Below are positions 26,379 to 37,776 of a stretch of DNA of 64,000 nucleotides, one piece after another. Made by a program: the position numbers and the translations under genes. The first letter of the stretch is position 1. Each line of letters starts with the position of its first letter. Origin of the DNA: Pelolinea submarina (GTDB lineage Bacteria > Chloroflexota > Anaerolineae > Anaerolineales > Anaerolineaceae). The stretch covers positions 3,286,001-3,350,000 of the forward strand of contig NZ_AP018437.1 of assembly GCF_003966975.1 (NCBI RefSeq), in the 5' to 3' direction. The notes under the pieces are model-generated. The model ran no database searches. It saw only the letters and a list, made by a program, of their open reading frames with translations, and was not told the DNA's origin.

Positions 26379-27683
26379 TCAGATTGCTTTGAGCTGCTGT
26401 TCCAACACGTCCAGCGTGAGGGACTGCGGGCGCTCGATGGGTGTAAACAGGGCGCGCGACCAAACCAGGTTGGCAGTGATGCCGATGATGCGGCCGACGC
26501 CGAACAGCACGGTGTAGAAGTCGTACTCGTGCAGGCCGCAGTGGTATTGCATGGCGCCGCTGATGGCGTCCACGTTTGGCCAGGGGTCGCTGACCTTGCC
26601 GTATTCCTGCAGCACGCGCGGGGCGACTTTATAAACCAGTTCCACCAATTGGAACAGGCTGTCATCACCCATGTGTTTGCGGCCAAATTCCAGTTGAGCC
26701 AGAAAGCGCGGGTCGGTCTGGCGCAGGACGGAGTGGCCGTAGCCGGGGATCACCTTGCCGCGGTTGAGCGTGTCCCAAATGTATTCTTCCAGAAGCTGCT
26801 CGGTGGGGCAATCGCCAAACTTGTGCAGGATTCCCAGCAGCCATTCCAGACTGTCCTGGTTGGCACGGCCGTGCAGCGGGCCGGCCAAACCGTTCATGGC
26901 TGCCGAACACGCAAAGTAAACATCCGAAAGGGCCGAGTTGACCAGCCAGGCGGTGTGTTCGCAGACGTTGCCGATGCCTTGTTCGGAATGCACCACAAAA
27001 AACAAACGGCAAAGGTCCATGTACTCGTTATCCCATTCCTTATTGATCATATAGGCGAAATTGGCGCTCCAATCCAGCGATTGGCTGGGCGGCACCAGGC
27101 CCTGGTTGTGATACTTGATGTTATAGATGGCAGCCGCTATCGCCGGTGCTTTTGCCACCAGGTTAAGGCTGTCTTCCAAAGTGGGCTGCCAGTAATCCGT
27201 CTTCTGCAATCCGTTGACGTAATGGCGCGTGAATTCGGAGCGCGATTGCAGCGCCAGGATGGCCTGCGAGAACATGGTCATGGGATGGGTGTCACGCGGC
27301 ATGGCGCGCAGCATATCCGCTACATGATAGGGCAGGTCGCTGCGGCGGCGCCACTCCTCTTCCACCATCAAAGCCTGCTCACGGGTGGGGTTATCGCCAG
27401 TTAACAGCAGGTAATACATGCCGCCGGCCAGAGGCAGCTCGCTCTTCTCCGCTTTTGGCAACATGTTCAATACTTCTTCGACCGAATGCCCGTAGAAATG
27501 CACACCGTCCTGCGGATCGACGTAGGAAATCTGGCTGACTAATAAATCCGCACCGCGCAGACCATTGAATAAATGCCGCACCTTGATTTCGCCGACGGAT
27601 TTATCACTGTACTCTTTTTTGATCTGCTGCAAGCGGGTTCTCTCTTTTTCAACTTTTTCACTTAAGATTTCATGCAGCCACAT
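26379..27683 (-). CDS. gltA: Citrate (Si)-synthase, mitochondrial-like type
   Basis: 434 residues. It condenses oxaloacetate and acetyl-CoA to citrate. The catalytic His lies in NGLAGPLHGRANQ, the second His in VIPGYGHSVLRQTDPR, and the catalytic Asp in PNVDAISGAMQYHCGL. The C-terminal block FYTVLFGVGRIIG...WSRALFTPIERP is closer to the eukaryotic mitochondrial enzyme family than to the usual E. coli or Gram-positive types. It is the first step of a TCA segment; isocitrate dehydrogenase and aconitase are transcribed divergently across an IclR-family regulator. The gene probably follows iclR in one transcript (28-base gap). Confidence 0.95.
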   Translation of the reverse strand: MWLHEILSEKVEKERTRLQQIKKEYSDKSVGEIKVRHLFNGLRGADLLVSQISYVDPQDGVHFYGHSVEEVLNMLPKAEKSELPLAGGMYYLLLTGDNPTREQALMVEEEWRRRSDLPYHVADMLRAMPRDTHPMTMFSQAILALQSRSEFTRHYVNGLQKTDYWQPTLEDSLNLVAKAPAIAAAIYNIKYHNQGLVPPSQSLDWSANFAYMINKEWDNEYMDLCRLFFVVHSEQGIGNVCEHTAWLVNSALSDVYFACSAAMNGLAGPLHGRANQDSLEWLLGILHKFGDCPTEQLLEEYIWDTLNRGKVIPGYGHSVLRQTDPRFLAQLEFGRKHMGDDSLFQLVELVYKVAPRVLQEYGKVSDPWPNVDAISGAMQYHCGLHEYDFYTVLFGVGRIIGITANLVWSRALFTPIERPQSLTLDVLEQQLKAI

Positions 27684-27711
27684 AGGTTCGTCTTCCTTTC
27701 AAAGAGATTTT

Positions 27712-28488
27712 CTACCTTTTTATATTGGGGTAATACCCCAATTCGGTTGATATTTCCGCGGCGCCTTCTTTAACTAAGTGCGCCATTTCCAGAACCCGCT
27801 CACTGGTAAAACGCTGGGCCGGGCCGCTGATGGTCAGCGCAGCCGTAATCTGCCCGCGCGAATCGAAAACCGGGCCGGCCACACCGGCAGCTTCCAATAT
27901 CCATTCCCCGCGGCTGTAGGCATATCCCAACTTGCGGATTTTCTGCAAATTCGCATGCAGATCATCCAGGTCGGTGATGGTCTTTTCCGTCATGGGAACC
28001 AGTTTTGTCTTATTTAATATTTCCTCACGGCGTTCTTCCGGCAAATAAGCCAGGAATATTTTTCCCGCTGAACCTGTGTAAAGCGGAATGCGCCGCCCGA
28101 CGCGCGATACCATGCGCACGGTTTCCTGTGATTCCAGGCGTTCCACACAAACGCGCTCATCCCCTTCCAGCACGTACAAGCTGAGGGTTTCGCGCGTTTG
28201 CTCCTGCAAACGCACCATAATGGGCAGTGCCAGGGTGCGTACGTCGCTGGTGACCGTGTAAATGCCGGCCCAGGCCAGCGGCTTGGAACCCATCATGTAA
28301 GACAGTGTCTCCGGATCCTGGTTCAAGATACCCAGGTCCTTCAGGTAAACCATAATGCGGCCGACGGTGGAGGAAGAAAGCCCGGTCAGGCGGGCAACGT
28401 CGCGCACACCCAGGATCGGCTGATCAAGCGAAAAGCTGTCCAGGATGGCTACCGTGCGGTCGAGCATTTGTATTTTTTCCATTGTCAT
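27712..28488 (-). CDS. IclR-family transcriptional regulator
   Basis: 258 residues. The N-terminal winged helix (about 5-65) contains LGVRDVARLTGLSSSTVGRIMVYLKDLGIL. The C-terminal ligand domain (about 80-250) has the IclR pattern ETLSLYVLEGDERVCVERLES, RRIPLYTGSAGKIFLAYLP and GYAYSRGEWILEAAGVAGPV. IclR proteins sense small organic acids. The position between citrate synthase and the divergent icd-acn genes, with an IclR-like palindrome 15 bases upstream of its own ATG, suggests it controls this TCA module and itself. Confidence 0.93.
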   Translation of the reverse strand: MTMEKIQMLDRTVAILDSFSLDQPILGVRDVARLTGLSSSTVGRIMVYLKDLGILNQDPETLSYMMGSKPLAWAGIYTVTSDVRTLALPIMVRLQEQTRETLSLYVLEGDERVCVERLESQETVRMVSRVGRRIPLYTGSAGKIFLAYLPEERREEILNKTKLVPMTEKTITDLDDLHANLQKIRKLGYAYSRGEWILEAAGVAGPVFDSRGQITAALTISGPAQRFTSERVLEMAHLVKEGAAEISTELGYYPNIKR

Positions 28489-28502
28489 TATGTCTCACTG
28501 TA

Positions 28503-28517
28503 TGGGACACTGTCCCA
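28503..28517. promoter_or_regulatory. IclR-like operator
   Basis: TGGGACACTGTCCCA is a perfect 15-base palindrome with an odd centre, typical of IclR-family sites. It lies just downstream of the predicted iclR promoter, a position expected for autorepression, and about 100 bases upstream of icd. Confidence 0.75.
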
Positions 28518-28531
28518 AAAACAATGTTATT

Positions 28532-28559
28532 ATTTTACACGCTTTATATTGATTGTCAA
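28532..28559 (-). promoter_or_regulatory. Promoter for iclR and citrate synthase
   Basis: On the minus strand TTGACA (28559-28554) and TAAAAT (28537-28532) are separated by 16 bases. Transcription would start near 28525, immediately before the palindrome at 28503-28517. Confidence 0.6.
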
Positions 28560-28615
28560 GTGAGGTTCCCAACCGAAAACCATTAATACATCAGTCCAAC
28601 CCGAGGTTTAAGCGT

Positions 28616-29857
28616 ATGAATAAAAACACATCCACTACCATTCCTTATATCGCCGGCGACGGCATCGGCCCTGAAATCATGGCCGTCACACAGCAAATTG
28701 TCGATGCCGCCCTCGAAATCGCCTATGGAGGAAACAGAAGCATTACCTGGCTGGAGTGCCCCGCCGGGAAACACGCCTTTGAAACCAGCGGCGAATATCT
28801 TCCGGCAGAAACCCTGGAGACATTGAAACAGCATGCCGCCAGCATCAAAGGTCCGCTGACCACACCGGTAGGCGGCGGCATCCGTTCATTGAACGTCACC
28901 ATGCGCCAGGAATTGGATTTATACGTATGCATGCGCCCGGTGCGCTGGTATGAGGGATTGCCTTCCCCGCTGCGCAACCCAACCGGAATGGACGTGGTTA
29001 CCTTCCGCGAAAACACCGAAGACATTTACACCGGCATCGAATACCCGGCCGGCAGCGCCGAACAGCAGCGCTTCCTGGCCGCGTTCCAGAACAGCATGCC
29101 GGAGGATTACGCCAAAATCGCCCACCCGCAGGAATGCGGCATCGGTATCAAACCCATTTCCAAGACCAACAGCCAGCGCCTGGTACGCGCGGCTATCCGC
29201 TGGGCGCTGGAAAACGGGCGCAAGCGCCTGTCCATCGTTCATAAGGGCAACATCATGAAATATACCGAAGGCGCCTTCCGCAATTGGGGCTATGAAGTGG
29301 CCGACGGCGAGTTCAGCGACCAAACCTTCAGCCGCATGCGCTACCTGGCCATTCAAAAAGCCGAGGGAGAAGCGGCCGCTCAAGCCGCCAAAGACCAGGC
29401 CTTGAAAGAAGGCAAGCTGTGGGTGGATGATGTCATCGCCGACGTAACCTTCGAGCAGTTGATCACCAAACCGCAGAATTTTGACGTGCTGGCTACCACC
29501 AACCTGAACGGTGATTACGTTTCCGACGCGGCGGCCGCGCTGGCCGGCGGCGTGGGCATCTCGCCCGGCGCCAACATTAATTTCGAAAGCCGGGTGGCCG
29601 TATTCGAAGCCAACCACGGTTCGGCCGATATGCTGGCCGGGCAGAACAAAGCCAACCCCAGCTCGCTGATCCTGTCAGCCGAGATGATGCTGCGCTACCT
29701 GGATTGGACGGAAGCGGCCAACCTCGTGCGCGACGCGCTGGCCGCGGCCATCCGCGCCGGACAGGTCACCTTTGATTTGGCCGCGCAAATCCCCGGCGCC
29801 CAAACCCTGGGAACGCGCGAGTTCGCGCAAGCGGTCATCAACCATATGCGCTTATAA
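28616..29857 (+). CDS. icd: Isocitrate dehydrogenase, probably NAD+-dependent
   Basis: 413 residues from the ATG at 28616, with GAGG upstream; an in-frame TTG at 28553 is less likely. The substrate loop GGIRSLNVTMRQELDLYVCMRPVRW carries the Ser equivalent to E. coli Ser113, and SIVHKGNIMKYTEGAF and LNGDYVSDAAAAL are intact. It converts isocitrate to 2-oxoglutarate. At the E. coli NADP+-selecting positions (Lys344, Tyr345, Val351, Tyr391, Arg395) this protein has Met, Leu, Ala, Phe and Ala (HGSADMLAGQNKANP and VTFDLAA), which argues for NAD+. aconitase follows after 18 bases. Confidence 0.93.
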   Translation: MNKNTSTTIPYIAGDGIGPEIMAVTQQIVDAALEIAYGGNRSITWLECPAGKHAFETSGEYLPAETLETLKQHAASIKGPLTTPVGGGIRSLNVTMRQELDLYVCMRPVRWYEGLPSPLRNPTGMDVVTFRENTEDIYTGIEYPAGSAEQQRFLAAFQNSMPEDYAKIAHPQECGIGIKPISKTNSQRLVRAAIRWALENGRKRLSIVHKGNIMKYTEGAFRNWGYEVADGEFSDQTFSRMRYLAIQKAEGEAAAQAAKDQALKEGKLWVDDVIADVTFEQLITKPQNFDVLATTNLNGDYVSDAAAALAGGVGISPGANINFESRVAVFEANHGSADMLAGQNKANPSSLILSAEMMLRYLDWTEAANLVRDALAAAIRAGQVTFDLAAQIPGAQTLGTREFAQAVINHMRL

Positions 29858-29875
29858 AGAAAAGAAGTGGATATC

Positions 29876-32572
<2,697 letters not shown>

Positions 32573-32579
32573 TCTAGGT

Positions 32580-33935
32580 ATGAATTCGAAGAAAATATTC
32601 CTACCCTTCATTTGCATTCTACTGACAATCCTGCCGGCAGCCTGCGCCCCTTCGGGGACGGGAGCTGCCGGTACGGCTATACCGCCGGAGGAAACCCGTG
32701 AACCGGCCCAAGCCTCCCCTACTTCAGCCATCCTGCTGACCGCCACGCCCATCCCCGGGCTGCTGCCGGAGGACATTCTGGATCAGGGCAGCGCTTTCTG
32801 TCTGCCGGAAGTAGCCGACAGCTCTTTCACCCTGACTTGCGAGCAGGGCAACTTATCCGTGGCTCAATCCGAAGGACGTATCAAGATCGATGCATTGTTG
32901 ATGCGCGGTCAGGATGTGGACGCCGAGCAGTTTAACCTGGAGGCCGACGTTACCTCGCTGGCATCGGTGGACGCAAAAAGCGACCAGAACGCATACGGTT
33001 TTTACTTCCTGGATGATGATGGGGCCTATAAAGCGCTGCGCGTGCAGGGACAGTATTTCGATTTTGAAACCTGGGACACCAGCGCCGACCCGAAAGTCAA
33101 GACCCGGTTATCTCAGTCTTTCTCCCCGGCTATCAAATATGCCGGCCAGGAGAACCACCTGCGATTAGCCTGTACGCAGTCAAGTTGTGAGTTGTATGTC
33201 AATGAAACGCTGGTTGGTCGTTCGCAAACCGGCATCACCGGTAAAGTACAGTCCAATGGAATTTTCACCGCTTCCGCCTGGGACGAATTGTTCGGCCAGG
33301 TTACCTTCCGAGGCCTGACGCTCAGTGACAGAGATGAAGCCATGCCTTCTTTCGAAACGTACAGTCTGCAAGACGATTTGCGCGCGGATACAGGTTCTTT
33401 TTCTGCCATCGGCATGAGCGGCGCTTTCAACAGCTACAGTGAGGCCGGGTTCCATTTCTCCCCGGTCATTCCCTATGGCTATTACAGTGCCAAAGCCGGC
33501 CCGGCCCTGCAGGACGTTGACGTTCAAGCTACCGTTACCATGGACATTGAGCCGGATCAGCCCGGCAGCCAGTATGCCGGATTGGTTTGCCGTTCCTCGC
33601 GCGACGGCATGTATATGGCCGTAATCGGGGTTGACGGCACGTACACAATTTACCGCGACACACCCCAAAAACCTTTTACCTTGCTGGCCGAAAAGAAAAG
33701 CGACGCCATTCTGACCGGTGCAGGGGCTGCCAACGCGCTGCGCCTGATTTGCAGCGGCGACACGATCGATTTCCACATTAACGAACAACTGGTAGAATCG
33801 CTGACCGACGGGCGTTATTTGCTCAATTACGGCCGCGCGGGCATCATCACCAAAGCCGGCGGCGATCCGAATGAGGATGCCATCATCTTCAGCGATTTGT
33901 CGATTGAGGAGATAAAAACAAAGGAAGAAAGTTAA
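32580..33935 (+). CDS. Lipoprotein with two lectin/glucanase-like (3-keto-disaccharide hydrolase-like) domains
   Basis: 451 residues beginning 8 bases after acnA. Lipobox LPAAC places the lipidated Cys near residue 22, followed by a Thr/Pro/Ala-rich spacer. Two jelly-roll-like domains of about 185 residues follow: residues about 70-240 (NAYGFYFLDDDGAYKALRV, LRLACTQSSCELYVNETLVG) and about 255-445 (YAGLVCRSSRDGMYMAVIG, LRLICSGDTIDFHINEQLVES). The repeated pattern is that of DUF1080/concanavalin-like extracellular domains common in Chloroflexota. A binding rather than catalytic role is likely; function unknown. A terminator follows at 33973. Confidence 0.65.
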   Translation: MNSKKIFLPFICILLTILPAACAPSGTGAAGTAIPPEETREPAQASPTSAILLTATPIPGLLPEDILDQGSAFCLPEVADSSFTLTCEQGNLSVAQSEGRIKIDALLMRGQDVDAEQFNLEADVTSLASVDAKSDQNAYGFYFLDDDGAYKALRVQGQYFDFETWDTSADPKVKTRLSQSFSPAIKYAGQENHLRLACTQSSCELYVNETLVGRSQTGITGKVQSNGIFTASAWDELFGQVTFRGLTLSDRDEAMPSFETYSLQDDLRADTGSFSAIGMSGAFNSYSEAGFHFSPVIPYGYYSAKAGPALQDVDVQATVTMDIEPDQPGSQYAGLVCRSSRDGMYMAVIGVDGTYTIYRDTPQKPFTLLAEKKSDAILTGAGAANALRLICSGDTIDFHINEQLVESLTDGRYLLNYGRAGIITKAGGDPNEDAIIFSDLSIEEIKTKEES

Positions 33936-33972
33936 ATCCCCGGTTGGTGAGAGTAAGGAATATAGATAAAAG

Positions 33973-34000
33973 AGTCAGGCATGCGTGCCTGACTTTTTTA
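33973..34000 (+). terminator. Terminator after the icd-acn-lipoprotein genes
   Basis: AGTCAGGCA (33973-33981) pairs with TGCCTGACT (33986-33994) around TGCG and is followed by TTTTTTA. Confidence 0.9.
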
Positions 34001-34184
34001 TCTGGTTTATGTCAAACACACACCCCAACGGGTGCAGGCGAAAGGGTGACCTACAATGCGAAGAATTCTATGGGATTTTTAGGTCAAGCATTTCTGCCTG
34101 ATAGATTCTGGCAGATTATCTTATGTTCTCGCTCACCATAGGCACTTTTTTTCACCCTCACCCTTGCGCAAAATTTGTTTGTAG

Positions 34185-34212
34185 CCCGCACATTCTTGTG
34201 CGGGTATTTTTT
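34185..34212 (+). terminator. Second T-tailed hairpin in the gene-free stretch
   Basis: CCCGCACA (34185-34192) pairs with TGTGCGGG (34197-34204) with a TTCT loop, followed by TATTTTTT. On the plus strand it has no gene to terminate, so it may be a back-up terminator or a remnant of a mobile sequence. Confidence 0.5.
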
Positions 34213-34332
34213 GAGTAAGAGGACTGCGGGAAGGAATCCCGCCTTACGTTTCGATGTTTTATCTGTGTGAATCAATTTTAAATAATGTTTTTAAAATATC
34301 AGTGTGCATCTGTGGTTAAAGCACCAAAGAGC

Positions 34333-35262
34333 CTATTGCATATCCTTCAGCCCCTTCCACAGATGATCGAGCGTTTGCAGGAAGGTCTTGCTGCGCACAT
34401 TCCAGGCCGCCACGCTGATGTGGAAACCGTCGCGGTAGGGGTCAATGCCGTGGTCGCCCAAAGGCTGCGCGGCCGCCCACCAGTTCCACAACGGCAAGTC
34501 ATATTCGGCCGCTAATTTGGCCGTGGTCAAATTTAGTGAATAATCCTTTTCGACGTTATCCGCCTTGGTAGCCAGGATTGGCACGGCGCCCTGGGCCATG
34601 GTGTATTCGATGATCTGGCGCATGTAGCGTTCGTACACTTCCGGCGTGCGCCCGGCAAACCAAAATTCCAAGCTGATCAGCACGAAAGTCGGGCGCGTGA
34701 TGCGCAATTCGCATTCCAGCGGATTTTCATCCGGCAGGCAAACATCCGGATCCGCCCAAAGCGGGGAAAGTACCGCCGCCGCGTTGAAACCATACTGGGT
34801 GGCCTGCCCGTCGCGGTCAAAATAACCCTTGAAATTATTAATGGTGTCCTGCATGTCGCCAATACCGCTCATGCCCTCATACTTGCCGGGATGGTCAAAG
34901 AAACCCAAGAAAGACTGGCGTACATTTTGGCAATCGCCCACCTTGGAGAAAGCGTGTGTGTTGTTGCCCATGGCCAGGCCCTTGCGGTAGATTTCACGCG
35001 CGGTGTCGGTCACCTCCGGCACAACCGGCCATTCCATCCAGTCCTCCGGCGGCAGGCTGGTTTCGCTGGTTGGGGTAGCCTGGGCGGAATCATCTTCCGC
35101 TGCCTGCGTTTCTTCAACCGCCGCGGTTTGGGTTGCGTGCAGATATGGCTGGCTTTGTACATCCTCGGACAATGGTGTAGCAAACGTTGTGGCGGGTTCC
35201 GCCACAGTGCAAGCGGAGAATACCAAGACCAGGATTATTGTAGGAAGGAATTTGGATTTCAT
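34333..35262 (-). CDS. Lipoprotein with SGNH/GDSL-hydrolase-like domain
   Basis: 309 residues. A lipoprotein signal ends with lipobox VFSAC (Cys near residue 18), followed by a long Thr/Ala/Glu-rich linker to about residue 75. The domain has SKVGDCQNVRQSFL, where GDC replaces the usual GDS, a PTFVLISLEFWF strand, a VPILATKADN strand and DGFHISVAAWNVRS, which could supply the Asp-x-x-His pair. The nucleophile Ser is not at the expected position, so hydrolase activity is uncertain. It would act at the cell surface. Confidence 0.6.
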   Translation of the reverse strand: MKSKFLPTIILVLVFSACTVAEPATTFATPLSEDVQSQPYLHATQTAAVEETQAAEDDSAQATPTSETSLPPEDWMEWPVVPEVTDTAREIYRKGLAMGNNTHAFSKVGDCQNVRQSFLGFFDHPGKYEGMSGIGDMQDTINNFKGYFDRDGQATQYGFNAAAVLSPLWADPDVCLPDENPLECELRITRPTFVLISLEFWFAGRTPEVYERYMRQIIEYTMAQGAVPILATKADNVEKDYSLNLTTAKLAAEYDLPLWNWWAAAQPLGDHGIDPYRDGFHISVAAWNVRSKTFLQTLDHLWKGLKDMQ

Positions 35263-35464
35263 ATATGGTTATTTTACCAGCCGGCTTGAATGATTCAATT
35301 CAATCCCCAAAGAAATGAGATTTATTAACTAAGAATAATGATACGTGAATTTTCTTTCATCTACCAGCAGGAAATAATCTAGTCAATATTCGGTCAAAAA
35401 TGGCATCCATACCGTATAATTGGACCATTATGGTTGAATTATTATTGTTTTAAAGCTTTTCCGG

Positions 35465-37489
35465 ATGAAATCATATCTCAATAACCGCCAATTTGAAATA
35501 TTATCGACCTTATTAAACGAGGAAGGGCCTATTACAGTTGGGGATTTATCCAGGCACTTAAACCTAAAACCACGCATCATTCAATACAACCTCAATTCCA
35601 TCGACTGCTGGCTGAAAAACAACAATATCAACATCCTTCATCGGACTGGAATTGGACTTTTTATTGATCTTTCCAAAGAAGAACGCGCTCATATTTTGGA
35701 TCAACTATCCGACCTTGTAAACATCGAGCTGGTTTTTTCAACCAAGGAACGCCGCCGGATATTGATGATCTACATCCTTGAAATTGGACGAACATTTTCC
35801 TCTACAAAATTGAGTTTGGATTTTAATGTCACCCGTACTACCATCCTGAAAGATCTGGACTATATCAAAGAATATCTGGATCGGCACCAATTGGAATTAA
35901 TCAGACTTCCAAGAAAAGGGTATGAAATTCACGGAAGCGTCGCGCATAAACGTTTTGTGATCTGCAAATTGCTTTGTGAAGAACATTTTGAAAACAAAAT
36001 CTCGCTAAATAATGTTGAAGATTTATTTAAAACTAAAATGCCTTTTAAGTTCATCGTAGATGAATGGTTCCAATTTTCAGATATTGAATTTTCCCTGAAG
36101 AGCTTAAAGAAAATTGAACTGTTGTTAAACGAGAATTTTTCCCAAGGCAGTCTAATTGCTCTTTTCTATTATTCAATCCACATGCTTAAAGACATTAGAA
36201 AAGGTAATCAGATAATCGGGATGGAAATTTCCGAGGTCAACTGGTTCAAAGAAGCCCTGCTTATATTTCCCTTCAGGAAATCCCTCGAGGAATACACGAA
36301 AATAGCCATTGTGGATTCAGAACTCCAAACCTTAGTTCTGCACTGCCATTGCCAAGCCAGGTTTCTTGGATCGCTGGCGAACATTGAACGAGAAAAGAGT
36401 ATTTATGAACTATTTCCCCCATCCAATCAATTAATCGCCTGGGGGCAGGAGTTAACCAAGGAAATCTCGCTGTTTTTAAATCCTTATCTTCAAATCGAAA
36501 AGGATTTTCAAATTGAGTTGACCGATTTTCTTGAAAGATGCCTAACATACAGGAAATACGGATTCTCGCTAAATAACCCGTTTTCCAGTGAGATCCGTGC
36601 CATGTTCAGCGACACTTATGACACGTTGGAAAAAATTATTAATAGAAATGTCCACGACGAAATTTCCCTATTCAATGAAAATGAACTAAGCATTTTGACT
36701 TCACTGACCATTTCTGCCATTAATCGTATCCAACAAATCATCCAGAAAGAATTAAAGGTCATTTTAATCAGCAGCGGGGATCGGCCAATGACGTCCTTTA
36801 TGAAGGAACGCGTCTCCAACAATTTTCCCTGGTTTAACATTATCGACACGCTGCGCCCGGCCGACATTACCAGGGAAAAGGTAAAGGATGCCAATCTTAT
36901 TCTGACTACGGATAATATCTGCGTTGATGGCGGAATACCAACCATTTATGTTGAACCCTTTATTACGGGAATGGACATTGAGAATATTCAGAACTGGATC
37001 CTCGACCATACCAAACAAAAGAGCATTGGCATCGGACTCCTGGAAAATAAAGGGTTGAATGATCTCCTGTTGGAAGAAAACATCACCATAGCTAACAAAG
37101 TTGATGGTTGGGAAGACGCGGTTTATTTAGCCGGTAAACCGCTAATCGAAAGCGGGGCAATCGAGGAAAGCTACCTGGAAGCCATTATCAAAGTTAATAG
37201 AACACACGGGCCATATTCTGTCATTGCCCCAAACATTGCACTTTTACACGCAAAACCCATCGATGGTGTAAACAAATTATGCATGGGGCTATTAATTTTG
37301 AAGCAGGGGGTTCGCTTTGGTGCGAAGAATTTTGATCCGGTGCGAATTGTATTTATCATTGGAATGCAAGGTGCATTCTCGCATCAAAACGTGCTGCACG
37401 ACTTTATTCGGATCATTCGAGCCAAAGGAATCTGTGAACGACTGGTTCGATGCGAAACTCCTCAAGAAGTAAAAAGAGAACTCAAATAA
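35465..37489 (+). CDS. PRD-domain transcriptional activator with EIIB-like and EIIA domains (MtlR/LicR type)
   Basis: 674 residues. Two N-terminal winged helices (about 5-60 and 85-150; RTTILKDLDYIKEYL) are followed by two PRD-like regions (about 185-285 and 285-405), an EIIB-like domain (about 430-515) and a C-terminal type-2 EIIA domain (about 520-672). In the EIIB-like domain the phospho-Cys position appears to be Ser (LISSGDRPMTSFM). The EIIA His is kept in PNIALLHAKP. Such regulators read PTS phosphorylation state and activate adjacent PTS genes. The galactitol-type PTS genes that follow are the obvious targets. Codons are AT-rich compared with the preceding 35 kb. Confidence 0.87.
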   Translation: MKSYLNNRQFEILSTLLNEEGPITVGDLSRHLNLKPRIIQYNLNSIDCWLKNNNINILHRTGIGLFIDLSKEERAHILDQLSDLVNIELVFSTKERRRILMIYILEIGRTFSSTKLSLDFNVTRTTILKDLDYIKEYLDRHQLELIRLPRKGYEIHGSVAHKRFVICKLLCEEHFENKISLNNVEDLFKTKMPFKFIVDEWFQFSDIEFSLKSLKKIELLLNENFSQGSLIALFYYSIHMLKDIRKGNQIIGMEISEVNWFKEALLIFPFRKSLEEYTKIAIVDSELQTLVLHCHCQARFLGSLANIEREKSIYELFPPSNQLIAWGQELTKEISLFLNPYLQIEKDFQIELTDFLERCLTYRKYGFSLNNPFSSEIRAMFSDTYDTLEKIINRNVHDEISLFNENELSILTSLTISAINRIQQIIQKELKVILISSGDRPMTSFMKERVSNNFPWFNIIDTLRPADITREKVKDANLILTTDNICVDGGIPTIYVEPFITGMDIENIQNWILDHTKQKSIGIGLLENKGLNDLLLEENITIANKVDGWEDAVYLAGKPLIESGAIEESYLEAIIKVNRTHGPYSVIAPNIALLHAKPIDGVNKLCMGLLILKQGVRFGAKNFDPVRIVFIIGMQGAFSHQNVLHDFIRIIRAKGICERLVRCETPQEVKRELK

Positions 37490-37611
37490 TCCCTCCTCAA
37501 TTCATCTGCCAACCAAATTCCTATTAATATAAATGCTTTCTCCTCTGCTGCGATTTGCTTGAGCGGCTGAACCGTCCATTTTTGTCCACCAACAAAAACC
37601 AAAATATTTAC

Positions 37612-37639
37612 TTGAAATTGAATTCACATTCAATAGAAT
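37612..37639 (+). promoter_or_regulatory. Promoter of the galactitol-type PTS operon
   Basis: TTGAAA (37612-37617) and TAGAAT (37634-37639) with a 16-base spacer. Confidence 0.6.
37617..37634. promoter_or_regulatory. Inverted repeat inside the PTS promoter spacer
   Basis: ATTGAAT TCAC ATTCAAT, 7-base perfect arms, fills the space between -35 and -10. A protein bound here would directly control the promoter; the PRD regulator encoded just upstream, or a repressor elsewhere, could be the binder. Confidence 0.55.
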
Positions 37640-37776
37640 GAAAGCTATCAATCCTTCGTTAAATATGAAGGTTTTTGCAACAAAGTCAATCCTGGAGTCT
37701 ACTGAAGAAAGGAGAAAAACGAGGAAAGAATCTTTTTTTGTATTTATTAATAGAATTTGAAAAGGAGAGATATTCA

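Larger units (their letters stand above)
33936..34332. other. 397-base gene-free stretch with hairpins
   Basis: No coding sequence is supported. It holds a terminator at 33973-34000, a second T-tailed hairpin at 34185-34212, and ACTGCGGG/CCCGC pairing near 34222-34241. The segment CAGTGTGCATCTGTGGTTAAA near 34300-34320 resembles a short sequence I recall as dispersed in many environmental genomes, but this is memory only. Confidence 0.5.
37490..37776 (+). promoter_or_regulatory. Regulatory gap before the galactitol-type EIIC
   Basis: 287 bases without a supported gene. The recognisable content is one promoter (37612-37639) with an inverted repeat in its spacer and the EIIC ribosome site AAGGAGAG at 37762. 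The leader after the promoter would be about 130 bases; no antiterminator-type RNA hairpin was found in it. Confidence 0.5.

Noticed and set aside
26076..27404. 442-codon open frame on the plus strand
   Set aside because: It is antisense to the threonine-synthase-like and citrate synthase genes, both of which have complete catalytic motifs. Long antisense frames are expected over GC-rich codons.
33936..34332. Small open frames of 60-70 codons in the gene-free stretch
   Set aside because: They span terminator hairpins, have poor ribosome sites and show no protein-like composition.
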